Assembly: GCA_045629925.1 (NCBI GenBank)
Contig: JAZQSD010000100.1
Coordinates: 1-6,848, forward strand
From: Brotonthovivens sp045629925
GTDB taxonomy: Bacteria; Bacillota; Clostridia; Lachnospirales; Lachnospiraceae
Length of the DNA stretch: 6,848 nucleotides
Direction of reading: 5' to 3'
Of this stretch, positions 1 through 6,144 are shown in pieces. The stretch's first letter is position 1; every line of letters starts with the position of its first letter. The notes under the pieces were generated by a model. That model made no database searches, was not told the origin of the DNA, and saw nothing but the letters and a program-made list of their open reading frames with translations. The position numbers and the translations under genes were made by a program.

Positions 1-2442
1 ACGAGCAAGGGTCAATGTGGCAAATGCCATTGTGCTTGCAGTCATTGGATCCACCTGCAGTCCCATGTAGTAAGCAGCCTGTGTTACCACAGCGATTAAG
101 ATACCAAATCCAGCAAGCTTTTTCATAAAGCTTTTGTTTAAGATACCTTCCTTTGGATCGCGAGGTTTGTTCTTCATCAAGCTTTCATCTGTTGGTTCCA
201 TGCCGATTGCAAGAGCTGGCAGGGAGTCTGTCAGCAGGTTGATAAACAATAGGTGTACCGGTTCAAATGGTGTGTCCAGCGCCATAATCGAACAGAACAA
301 CACAACGAAGATTGCTGCTAAGTTACCTGATAACAAGAACTGAATTGCATTTTTAATATTGCGATAAACATTTCGGCCATTTAATACCGCTTTGATAATT
401 GTTGCAAAGTTATCATCTGCAAGAATCATTGCAGAAGCATCTTTGGAAACCTCTGTCCCAGTAATACCCATCGCAATGCCGATATCTGCTTTTTTCAGAG
501 CTGGTGCATCGTTGACACCGTCACCGGTCATGGCAACGATATTTCCACGTCGCTGCCACGCGTTTACAATACGAATCTTGTTTTCTGGAGAAACGCGAGC
601 ATACACAGAAATGTGTGTCAGTTTCTCGTCCAGCGTTTCTTCTGTCATAGCATCCAGTTCCTGACCTGTTACTGCCATATCACCTTCCTGGAAAATACCG
701 ATCTGTTTTGCAATTGCTGTTGCTGTCACTTTGTGGTCACCTGTAATCATTACAGGTTTGATGCCGGCACCGATTGCCTCTGTTACCGCATGGGCCGATT
801 CAACTCGCGGCGGGTCGATCATGGCAACCAGGCCGAGGAAGTTATATCCTGTCTCTGTCTCAACAGTGAGCACATCATCTTCATCCACTTCCTTATATGC
901 AAAAGCTAACACACGAAGTCCATTTTCTGAATATGCCATATTCTGTGCAAAAATAGTTTCTTTGTCCGCCTCTGTGATTGGACGAAGGCCATCTTCTGTG
1001 GCAATATTCAAAACTCTGCATGGAAGACCTGGATCTGTAGTTCCATTTCCAGCAGTTCCTAACAACACATCCAGAGCACCTTTTGTAAATACGGTTGGCA
1101 CGCCGTGAATTCTATACTTGGTACTCATCAGTTTTCTGTCAGAATCAAATGGAACCTCTTCCATGCGAGGCATCATGCTTCGAATGTCTTCTTCAGACGC
1201 ACCTGCTGCAGTTAAGCCTGCATTTCTAGCCATTGTCAGCATACAAGTCTCTGTTGGATCTCCGATGTCTTTGCCATCTTCGCTGATTGCAGAATCATTA
1301 TTTAAAATTGCTGTATATAAGTAATATCTGTGAAGAGGTTTTGTAATGTCTAAATCCTCTGGTTTTAAGCATTGTTCGTTCAGATACACATCTGTAACCG
1401 TCATCTTGTTCTGTGTCAATGTACCTGTTTTATCAGAACAGATAACAGACACACATCCAAGACTCTCCACCGCTTTCAGTTCTTTGATAATGGCATTTTC
1501 TGCCGCCATTTTGCCTGTTCCCATTGCCTGAACAATCGTTACGATAGAACTTAATGCTTCTGGAATCGCTGCCACTGCCAGTGCAACTGCAAACATCAGA
1601 GAATCCAGCACCGGGTCTTTCTGCCAGATGCGCAGGAAAAATACGATCACGCTGATGATCATAATAATTGTTGCCAGTTTTTTACTGAAATTATCTAAAC
1701 TAATCTGCAGCGGAGTCTTCTTATTCTTTGTGGCGTTCATAAGACCCGCAATCTTACCCATCTCGGTGCTCATACCAGTGCCTGTAACCAGCACATTAGC
1801 ACGGCCGTAAGTAACAAGACTTCCTGAGAAAACCATGTTCACGCGGTCTCCAAGAGCCACTGTCATTTCAGCTGTTTTCGCCTCATCAGCTTCACAAAAA
1901 TACTCCGCAGGAAGTTCCGTTGCTTTGTCAACATTTGTGGACTCACCGGTCAGGGAACTTTCATTAACCTGCAGCGAATAGTTGGAAATGATTCGGCCGT
2001 CGGCAACAATCATGTCACCTGCTTCAAGCAAAAGCACGTCTCCAGGAACAACCTCCTTGGAAGGAATCTGACATTTTTTCCCATCTCGAAGAACTTTTGC
2101 CTGAGGAGAAGACAACTGTTTTAAAGAATCCAGTGACTTTTCAGCCTTCACATACTGAATTGTTCCAAGCAGCGCGTTTAACACGATTACTGCAAAAATA
2201 ACGATGGTGCTCTCTACATTCCCGGACACCATAGAAATAATAGCCGCAATGATTAAGATAATAACAAGCAAGTCTTTAAACTGTTCAAAGAACACAGCCA
2301 GCGTACTTTTCTTGCCTGTTTCCTCAAGTACGTTCTCTCCGTACGTTTCAAGTTTTTCCTGTGCCTGGGCGGAATTTAGTCCTTCCGGAGAGCCATACTC
2401 TTTGTAAAGTTCTTCTTTTTTCAACAAATAAATCTCTTTCAC
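1..2442 (-). CDS. P-type cation-transporting ATPase (PMCA-type, Ca2+/Mn2+ efflux), 3' end cut off by window
   Basis: Membrane pump that uses an aspartyl-phosphate intermediate to move a divalent cation out of the cell. I translated it by hand; the frame stays open from the start to base 1 (814 residues visible; relatives are usually near 880-900, so perhaps the last membrane helices are missing). Numbered from the GTG start: actuator motif TGES near 165-168, M4 metal-site motif PEAL near 294-297, phosphorylation motif DKTGTLT at 337-343 (bases 1414-1434, Asp codon 1432-1434), hinge TGDGVNDAP from about 639 (bases 508-528), M5 with SGN, M6 with NLLTDSLPAL. M5 has Ala where SERCA has its site-I Glu, so a single ion site as in PMCA-type pumps is likely. 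Start: GTG at 2442 has a good AGAGAGGAAG site; an in-frame ATG at 2469 has none. A yybP-ykoY riboswitch precedes it, so manganese is a likely substrate; homology alone would say calcium. Confidence 0.95.
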   Translation of the reverse strand, partial: MKEIYLLKKEELYKEYGSPEGLNSAQAQEKLETYGENVLEETGKKSTLAVFFEQFKDLLVIILIIAAIISMVSGNVESTIVIFAVIVLNALLGTIQYVKAEKSLDSLKQLSSPQAKVLRDGKKCQIPSKEVVPGDVLLLEAGDMIVADGRIISNYSLQVNESSLTGESTNVDKATELPAEYFCEADEAKTAEMTVALGDRVNMVFSGSLVTYGRANVLVTGTGMSTEMGKIAGLMNATKNKKTPLQISLDNFSKKLATIIMIISVIVFFLRIWQKDPVLDSLMFAVALAVAAIPEALSSIVTIVQAMGTGKMAAENAIIKELKAVESLGCVSVICSDKTGTLTQNKMTVTDVYLNEQCLKPEDLDITKPLHRYYLYTAILNNDSAISEDGKDIGDPTETCMLTMARNAGLTAAGASEEDIRSMMPRMEEVPFDSDRKLMSTKYRIHGVPTVFTKGALDVLLGTAGNGTTDPGLPCRVLNIATEDGLRPITEADKETIFAQNMAYSENGLRVLAFAYKEVDEDDVLTVETETGYNFLGLVAMIDPPRVESAHAVTEAIGAGIKPVMITGDHKVTATAIAKQIGIFQEGDMAVTGQELDAMTEETLDEKLTHISVYARVSPENKIRIVNAWQRRGNIVAMTGDGVNDAPALKKADIGIAMGITGTEVSKDASAMILADDNFATIIKAVLNGRNVYRNIKNAIQFLLSGNLAAIFVVLFCSIMALDTPFEPVHLLFINLLTDSLPALAIGMEPTDESLMKNKPRDPKEGILNKSFMKKLAGFGILIAVVTQAAYYMGLQVDPMTASTMAFATLTLAR

Positions 2443-2448
2443 GTTCTT

Positions 2449-2458
2449 CTTCCTCTCT
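2449..2458 (-). promoter_or_regulatory. Ribosome binding site deciding a GTG start for the P-type ATPase
   Basis: Reads AGAGAGGAAG on the minus strand. Its AGGA core lies 8 bases before the GTG at 2442-2440. The only upstream in-frame ATG (2469-2467) follows TCTAGAATAA, with no purine-rich site. The GTG start also drops nine N-terminal residues (MAEIERKKN) and leaves a protein beginning with the amphipathic segment usual at the start of this family. The choice is inferred; the ATG remains possible. Confidence 0.55.
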
Positions 2459-2484
2459 ATTTCTGCCATTTATTCTAGATTTAC

Positions 2485-2534
2485 AAAATAAAAAAAGACC
2501 TTTTGCGCACACTTATTGTGTACACAAAAAGTCT
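2485..2534 (-). terminator. Intrinsic terminator, expression platform of the riboswitch
   Basis: On the minus strand the arms are AGACUUUUUGUGUACAC (2534-2518) and GUGUGCGCAAAAGGUCU (2512-2496) around the loop AAUAA. All 17 positions pair, four of them G-U. The hairpin is followed at once by a U-tract (2495-2485, seven U, one A, four U). It ends about 43 bases before the ATPase start, so it stops transcription ahead of the gene. Its 5' arm includes the bases that close the aptamer (2526-2531), so the two structures exclude each other. Confidence 0.92.
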
Positions 2535-2668
2535 CGTCTAATCTCAGATCTCTAGCCACCGGTTTTATCGGGTCATTCTTTTTCTCGTCTTTCCAACCTA
2601 ACAAAACGTATTGACGACAGCCAGAACAAGTGCGGTTTACATAACGCACTTGCAACTACTCCCTTTTC
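2526..2668 (-). promoter_or_regulatory. yybP-ykoY (Mn2+) riboswitch aptamer
   Basis: Leader RNA on the minus strand with the family's conserved blocks in order. GAAAAGGGAGUAG lies at 2668-2656. A hairpin CAAGUGCG/CGCACUUG follows (2652-2645 with 2634-2627). Helix UUCUGGCU (2626-2619) pairs with GGCUAGAG (2557-2550), eight pairs including G-U. GUCGUCAAUACG lies at 2618-2607. A small AUC-UGA-GAU hairpin leads into UAGACGAGACUUUUU ending at 2526. The P1 helix is AAAAG with CUUUU. From memory, this matches the layout of the Lactococcus yoaB riboswitch (GGGGAGUAG, CGUCAAUUCGU, GCAAGACCUUU). Family members sense Mn2+ and turn on efflux genes. Here P1 formation would sequester the terminator's 5' arm, so metal should relieve termination. 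The identification is strong; an ON-switch is the inferred sign. Confidence 0.92.
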
Positions 2669-2676
2669 GTAGTTTC

Positions 2677-2705
2677 TTTTTAACACAAGAAACAAATCGT
2701 TTCAA
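2677..2705 (-). promoter_or_regulatory. Promoter of the riboswitch-ATPase transcript
   Basis: A -35 box TTGAAA (2705-2700) and a -10 box TAAAAA (2682-2677) are separated by 17 bases, with a TGT just upstream of the -10 that resembles an extended -10 element. The predicted start near 2668-2671 falls exactly at the first conserved bases of the aptamer, which supports the call. It lies about 30 bases beyond the stop of the yqeC-like gene, so the pump has its own promoter. Confidence 0.65.
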
Positions 2706-2734
2706 TCTTTTTTCATTAACTTTCTAGTTCTTAA

Positions 2735-3508
2735 CTAAATCTTTGTTGATAGTACAACTTTATCTTCAGGAAGCAACTTGGCCACTTCTGCTGCTTTTAG
2801 CAGACGTTCTTTGGCATCACACTTATTCAGTACAATATAATATGCTCTGTCGCCTACAAGCTTTCGTGTGCCTCTCTGAGAAGTTAAAATTTTTGCCACT
2901 TTATCTGCTGTCAACAAACTGTCTCCAGGAAGCCAATCCTGGGCAAGCTCATGCCTAAAGCAAACTTCCTTCACTGGCTGTCCCAAAGCATCCATTCCCA
3001 TAACGCCAATCATCACATTGCATTCTGGCAAAATGACAGGCTCTGTGGCATTAGGCACTTTACAAGGCATACACTTTGCACCGTCAGCCTCCACCAGCAC
3101 AAGATCTGCCTTGGCCATTACAGCTCTTAGAAGATGTTCCTCCGGCGCGCTTAATTTCTCTTCCTGGCAAAAAGTTCCGAGCACTGCAATATTGCCCCTG
3201 CTCCAGATCTCCTCAACCTGCGCCATATCAGCAGCATACATTGTTCCCGCAGGCGCCTTACTGTCGGGATAACCAATGTGGGTAGTGGTAGTCACAACCA
3301 CCCGCTTTCCTTGTCTGCAGGAAACTTCCGCCAACGCATACATAATGCTTGTCTTCCCTCCAGCTCCCACCAGAGAAACCACCGGTTTGTCACCTGCTGC
3401 CAAAACTTTATTATCAGTGTTGTCATCTTTCACAAAAGGGAAGGCCTCTTCTATCGAAATCTGCCTTACCTCTTGCTCTTCACAAACATAAAACTTTCTG
3501 TTTCCCAT
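2735..3508 (-). CDS. yqeC: YqeC-family protein (putative selenium-cofactor biosynthesis / Se-dependent hydroxylase accessory protein)
   Basis: 257 residues, the normal size for YqeC. Visible motifs: P-loop VGAGGKTS at 47-54, TTTTHI at 73-78, LVEADGAK at 138-145, EPVIL near 156-160, and a G-protein-like NKCD at 228-231, so a cytoplasmic nucleotide-binding protein is expected. In other organisms the family lies beside selenium-dependent molybdenum hydroxylase genes and is proposed to help make their selenium-containing cofactor; its biochemical reaction is not something I can state. The first 40 residues precede the conserved core and are poorly defined. Start: ATG at 3508 with GGAG at 3517-3514, spacing 5. 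It lies 17 bases after the Crp/Fnr gene and should be co-transcribed with it. No xdh, yqeB or selD-type neighbour is in the window, which is unusual. No clear terminator follows its stop. Confidence 0.88.
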   Translation of the reverse strand: MGNRKFYVCEEQEVRQISIEEAFPFVKDDNTDNKVLAAGDKPVVSLVGAGGKTSIMYALAEVSCRQGKRVVVTTTTHIGYPDSKAPAGTMYAADMAQVEEIWSRGNIAVLGTFCQEEKLSAPEEHLLRAVMAKADLVLVEADGAKCMPCKVPNATEPVILPECNVMIGVMGMDALGQPVKEVCFRHELAQDWLPGDSLLTADKVAKILTSQRGTRKLVGDRAYYIVLNKCDAKERLLKAAEVAKLLPEDKVVLSTKI

Positions 3509-3525
3509 TTTCTCTCCACGTATTT

Positions 3526-4188
3526 TTACAACAATTCAAATGTATTACGGGTAAATCTAATCATTCCATCCTTCTCCATATTACTCAATTCTCTGGAAAG
3601 GGCACTTCTGTTTACACAAAGATAGCTGGCCATTTCTTCCCTGTTGAAAGGTACTTCAAACACCTTTTTCTTTTGTTTTGACTGCTGATAGGACAAATAT
3701 CTGTAAATGCGATCTCGCATGTTTGGCACAGAAAGCAGATCGATTTTCTGATGCTGACGCTGATTTTCAAATACTAGAATATCCAAAATACATTCCAGCA
3801 GTTTCACGCGATGCTCTTCTGGAATCTTTCCCGGCTGCATGACCACATCCACAGGCATCATAAAAATAACCATCTCTGTTTTTGCCACATGAAAAAACAG
3901 GTTGAAATCTGTACCGCGACCGATGGTATCCATACCGATAATGTCCATTTTCCCCAGCTGATGAACCTGATACTGATCTCCGTTTTCAAAAATGCGGACC
4001 ACATCCATCTCGCCTTCCAAAATGACCCCAATGTATCCAAAAGGAGTTCCAGGCGCGATCACCACCTCGTCTTTGTGATAGACTTTCTTAAATCCTATAT
4101 GCAAATGAAACAAACCGTCAGCTTCTTCTTTTGTCAAACCTCTAAATAGCTTTGATCTGTATACTATATTCCGCGCTCTCTCGTCCAT
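3526..4188 (-). CDS. Crp/Fnr-family transcriptional regulator
   Basis: 220 residues. An N-terminal cyclic-nucleotide-binding-type beta-roll spans about 14-115 (including YIGVILEGEMDVV near 52-64). A dimerisation helix follows about 122-150. A C-terminal winged helix-turn-helix lies at about 183-220, with REEMASYLCVNRSALSRELS as the recognition unit and a short wing at the extreme C-terminus. The CRP-type phosphate-binding cassette (GE...RxA) is not apparent, and there are only two cysteines (133 and 191), neither in an FNR-like N-terminal cluster. cAMP and an iron-sulfur cluster are therefore both unlikely effectors; the signal is unknown. Start: ATG at 4188 preceded by AGGAAGG with 6-base spacing; extension to the TTG at 4206 would bury that site. 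It is the first gene of an operon with the yqeC-like gene, which is its obvious candidate target along with its own promoter. Confidence 0.93.
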   Translation of the reverse strand: MDERARNIVYRSKLFRGLTKEEADGLFHLHIGFKKVYHKDEVVIAPGTPFGYIGVILEGEMDVVRIFENGDQYQVHQLGKMDIIGMDTIGRGTDFNLFFHVAKTEMVIFMMPVDVVMQPGKIPEEHRVKLLECILDILVFENQRQHQKIDLLSVPNMRDRIYRYLSYQQSKQKKKVFEVPFNREEMASYLCVNRSALSRELSNMEKDGMIRFTRNTFELL

Positions 4189-4194
4189 AGAAAA

Positions 4195-4201
4195 CCTTCC
4201 T
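4195..4201 (-). promoter_or_regulatory. Ribosome binding site fixing the Crp/Fnr start
   Basis: AGGAAGG on the minus strand, 6 bases before the ATG at 4188-4186. It argues against an in-frame TTG at 4206, whose reading frame would run through this site. Confidence 0.75.
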
Positions 4202-4232
4202 GCCAATTGTCTTTTTATTCTTTGTTGCCTTC

Positions 4233-4248
4233 TAAAAATTGCTTTTTA
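4233..4248 (-). repeat. AT-rich inverted repeat in the Crp/Fnr upstream region
   Basis: TAAAAA, a 4-base spacer GCAA, then TTTTTA. It has the same 6-4-6 geometry as the GC-richer inverted repeat at 4259-4274, with centres 26 bases apart, and it overlaps the tentative -10 box. Being A/T only, it may be chance. Confidence 0.3.
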
Positions 4249-4272
4249 CAGCGTTTTTTGTTGCACACGCAA
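4243..4272 (-). promoter_or_regulatory. Tentative promoter of the Crp/Fnr-yqeC operon
   Basis: TTGCGT (4272-4267) and TAAAAA (4248-4243) with an 18-base spacer and TG directly before the -10. The -35 is a poor match to consensus and falls inside the inverted repeat at 4259-4274. A second -10-like AATAAA lies closer to the gene. The region from the terminator (4294) to the start codon must contain the promoter, since the preceding unit is terminated, but the exact boxes are uncertain. Confidence 0.35.
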
Positions 4273-4274
4273 CA
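4259..4274 (-). promoter_or_regulatory. Candidate operator: perfect inverted repeat TGTTGC-N4-GCAACA
   Basis: A 16-base perfect dyad with 6-base arms and spacer GTGT, located 71-86 bases upstream of the Crp/Fnr start. A further copy of the half-site lies at 4223-4228 (TGTTGC on the plus strand). Crp/Fnr proteins bind dyads of this scale and often regulate themselves, so this is a plausible autoregulatory site. It is not a canonical CRP (TGTGA-N6-TCACA) or FNR (TTGAT-N4-ATCAA) box. Binding is inferred. Confidence 0.4.
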
Positions 4275-4293
4275 TTTTACCACCTTTTTATGA

Positions 4294-4342
4294 AAAAAGA
4301 TACTGTTTCAGATATTTTACCATCTACAAACAGTATCTTTTT
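4294..4342 (-). terminator. Intrinsic terminator after the EcfT-phosphatase fusion gene
   Basis: Arms AAAAAGATACTGTTT (4342-4328) and AAACAGTATCTTTTT (4308-4294) are perfectly complementary over 15 bases, followed by T's. The 19-base loop can pair further (AGAT with ATCT). It starts 17 bases after the stop codon at 4360. The A-run on one side and T-run on the other would let it act in both directions, although no plus-strand gene needs it. It separates the ECF unit from the regulator operon. Confidence 0.92.
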
Positions 4343-4359
4343 AGTTTACATAACTTTTA

Positions 4360-6144
4360 TCATGGATAAATCTGATATTGATCTATCTGGTTGTGCTGAC
4401 TGTCATAGCCATACACATCAAGCCATTTTTCCGTTACAAATACGCGGATATAGCTTGGTCCCTCATCATAATAATTTCCCATATGAGAAATCTCTGACAA
4501 GCTGGTATCTTCAGCAATCTGATTTTCCTCAAGCACTTCTCCAGAATGAACAGCGATGTAGGTAATGTTATCAACAGGGCTAGTTCTAAAATACATGCCC
4601 TGATCACCGGTTAACACAAGATCCACATCATATTCTGCAAAGATAGGTTCCCAGTATTCTTGCATCAGCTTGCTTACCTTTGTATCTTCCCACACCGGGA
4701 ACATGGAATGATGCATATTGATGATCACCCATGGGCGATCGTTGGTTCTAAGCATACGATCCAGCCACTCTGTAGCAATCGCTACCATCTCCTGATATTC
4801 TTCCTCAGTAGCTACACTCTGGCGATACGCATCTGTAAACATACTGCTGTTTAACGTAATGATAAAGGCATCGCCGTAATCGAAGTAATAGTACTCCTCT
4901 GTTCCTTTGCCGTTTGTAGGCATAGCAACAATCTTCTTGTATTCATCCAAACCACCGGACACCTCATAGTCTCCGATTGCAGTCATCATCGGTTTGTTCG
5001 CAAAAAATGGCTCGCACCGGTCATAGACCAAGCCCCATTCAGAAACACTGCTGTCCGGATTTGCCATATTGCCGCCAAACAATCCAAAAGCATCCTCTTG
5101 ATTAGCTTCCGTCACAAGCTGTCCCCAGCTGTTGTAATCTGTAGTGCCCTCTTCATTCTGCACACCGCCAAAATACAAGAAGGAATACTCTTTGGCATCA
5201 ACCTGATGACGATAAATAACTTCCTGGCTCATATCTCTGCCATGGCCAAAAGTATACTTGTACTTTTTGCCCGGTTTAAGGTCATCCACCATGGCTGTAT
5301 ATCGATAACTGTTCTGATCCAGTCTGACACATTCAGCCTCATATTTTCCAAAACCAACACGGACAAGGCCTTCATACTCTTCTTCATCAGTCCAGGAAAT
5401 GGCTACCTTATAATTATTCATCAGAGAAACTGTTGCCTGCTTCTCAGGAATCACCACTTTGTTATTGTCATATATGTATGCTCCCACAATAAATCCTACC
5501 GCCAAAACTGGGAAAAGGATCAACAGCACCACATCTTTTTGGGCCAATGTCAACTTGCGCATGTATGTGCGCTTCCGGTTCATTCGAAAGCCTCTGGCTT
5601 CCATGGCTATGGCAGTGTCCTGAGCTCTGGCCAAAGCACCGGCCAAAATCGGAATGCACATACCTTTAAAAGCCACCAATTTGTTCTTCAAAGAAGTTTT
5701 CTTCAGTTCACATCCGCGAAGCTGGATACTATGATATACATCCAGCGCTTCCTGACGCAGGATTGGAAAAAAGTGAAAGGCAAGCACTACCATATAGGCA
5801 AGTTCGTAAGGCACTTTCATCTGCACCATGCCAAGCAGGTAATCTCTCATGTGGCCTGTCAGCAGAATCAGCGCAGACATTACTACAATGATCAGTCGAA
5901 CGCAGAGTACTGCGCCCAAATATGCCTGTCCAAAAATAGCCTGTATCAAGAACAGGAATACCAGCATGCTGATTATCCCCATAAACTGTTTCTTCTGCTT
6001 GCTGATACCTACTTTGCCCACAAGCAAAAGCAAAACTGTAAAGGCTAAAAGCCCTACTAAAAACCATAAATTTGACGTCAGCATCGCCACACCAGAAATG
6101 GCAAACAGCATGACGATCTTGGTTCTAGGATCCAATTTGTTCAT
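4360..6144 (-). CDS. EcfT transmembrane subunit fused to a C-terminal purple-acid-phosphatase-like domain with degenerate active site
   Basis: 594 residues; an ordinary EcfT is about 250-270. Residues 1-200 are EcfT/CbiQ-like: MNKLDPRTK start, several hydrophobic helices, and the two coupling-helix motifs LRG (142-144) and ARG (183-185) that contact the ATPases. A basic stretch (RKRTYMRK, about 190-197) and a last helix (about 204-223) should place the rest outside the cell. Residues 234-316 resemble the Fn3-like N-domain of purple acid phosphatases (YKVAISW; LKPGKKYKYTFG). Residues 319-594 follow the phosphatase fold: FLYFGGVQ, FGLFGGNM, AIGDYEV, YYYFDYGD, INMHHSMF, YDVDLVLTGDQGMYFRT. Where active relatives have GDxQ, GD, GNHE and GHxH, this protein has G327, N359, D392/Y393 and D514/G516; only H478 is kept. 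It is probably non-catalytic and may bind ligand or gate transport. Start: ATG at 6144 (GGAG 7 bases upstream), overlapping the ATPase gene by 20 bases; 6150 is also possible. Confidence 0.9.
   Translation of the reverse strand: MNKLDPRTKIVMLFAISGVAMLTSNLWFLVGLLAFTVLLLLVGKVGISKQKKQFMGIISMLVFLFLIQAIFGQAYLGAVLCVRLIIVVMSALILLTGHMRDYLLGMVQMKVPYELAYMVVLAFHFFPILRQEALDVYHSIQLRGCELKKTSLKNKLVAFKGMCIPILAGALARAQDTAIAMEARGFRMNRKRTYMRKLTLAQKDVVLLILFPVLAVGFIVGAYIYDNNKVVIPEKQATVSLMNNYKVAISWTDEEEYEGLVRVGFGKYEAECVRLDQNSYRYTAMVDDLKPGKKYKYTFGHGRDMSQEVIYRHQVDAKEYSFLYFGGVQNEEGTTDYNSWGQLVTEANQEDAFGLFGGNMANPDSSVSEWGLVYDRCEPFFANKPMMTAIGDYEVSGGLDEYKKIVAMPTNGKGTEEYYYFDYGDAFIITLNSSMFTDAYRQSVATEEEYQEMVAIATEWLDRMLRTNDRPWVIINMHHSMFPVWEDTKVSKLMQEYWEPIFAEYDVDLVLTGDQGMYFRTSPVDNITYIAVHSGEVLEENQIAEDTSLSEISHMGNYYDEGPSYIRVFVTEKWLDVYGYDSQHNQIDQYQIYP

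Noticed and set aside
2470..2655. A 61-codon minus-strand open frame in the ATPase leader
   Set aside because: It coincides with the riboswitch and terminator, whose conserved bases explain the sequence, and it lacks an ATG start with a ribosome site.
3526..4188. Calling the regulator FNR or CRP proper
   Set aside because: There is no N-terminal cysteine cluster for an iron-sulfur centre and no clear cAMP phosphate-binding cassette; only the broad family is supported.
4189..4206. Extension of the Crp/Fnr protein to a TTG start at 4206
   Set aside because: The AGGAAGG ribosome site for the ATG at 4188 lies inside this extension, and no site precedes the TTG.
5430..5470. Frameshift or assembly junction between the EcfT and phosphatase-like parts
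   Set aside because: The frame runs without a stop through a normal transmembrane helix and linker, and I see no repeat, homopolymer or start site at the junction. Only comparison with relatives could settle it further.
5098..6048. A 316-codon open frame on the plus strand opposite the EcfT fusion gene
   Set aside because: It is antisense to a strongly supported gene, its product is rich in His, Gln, Cys and Ile without recognisable domains, and no ribosome site or promoter fits.
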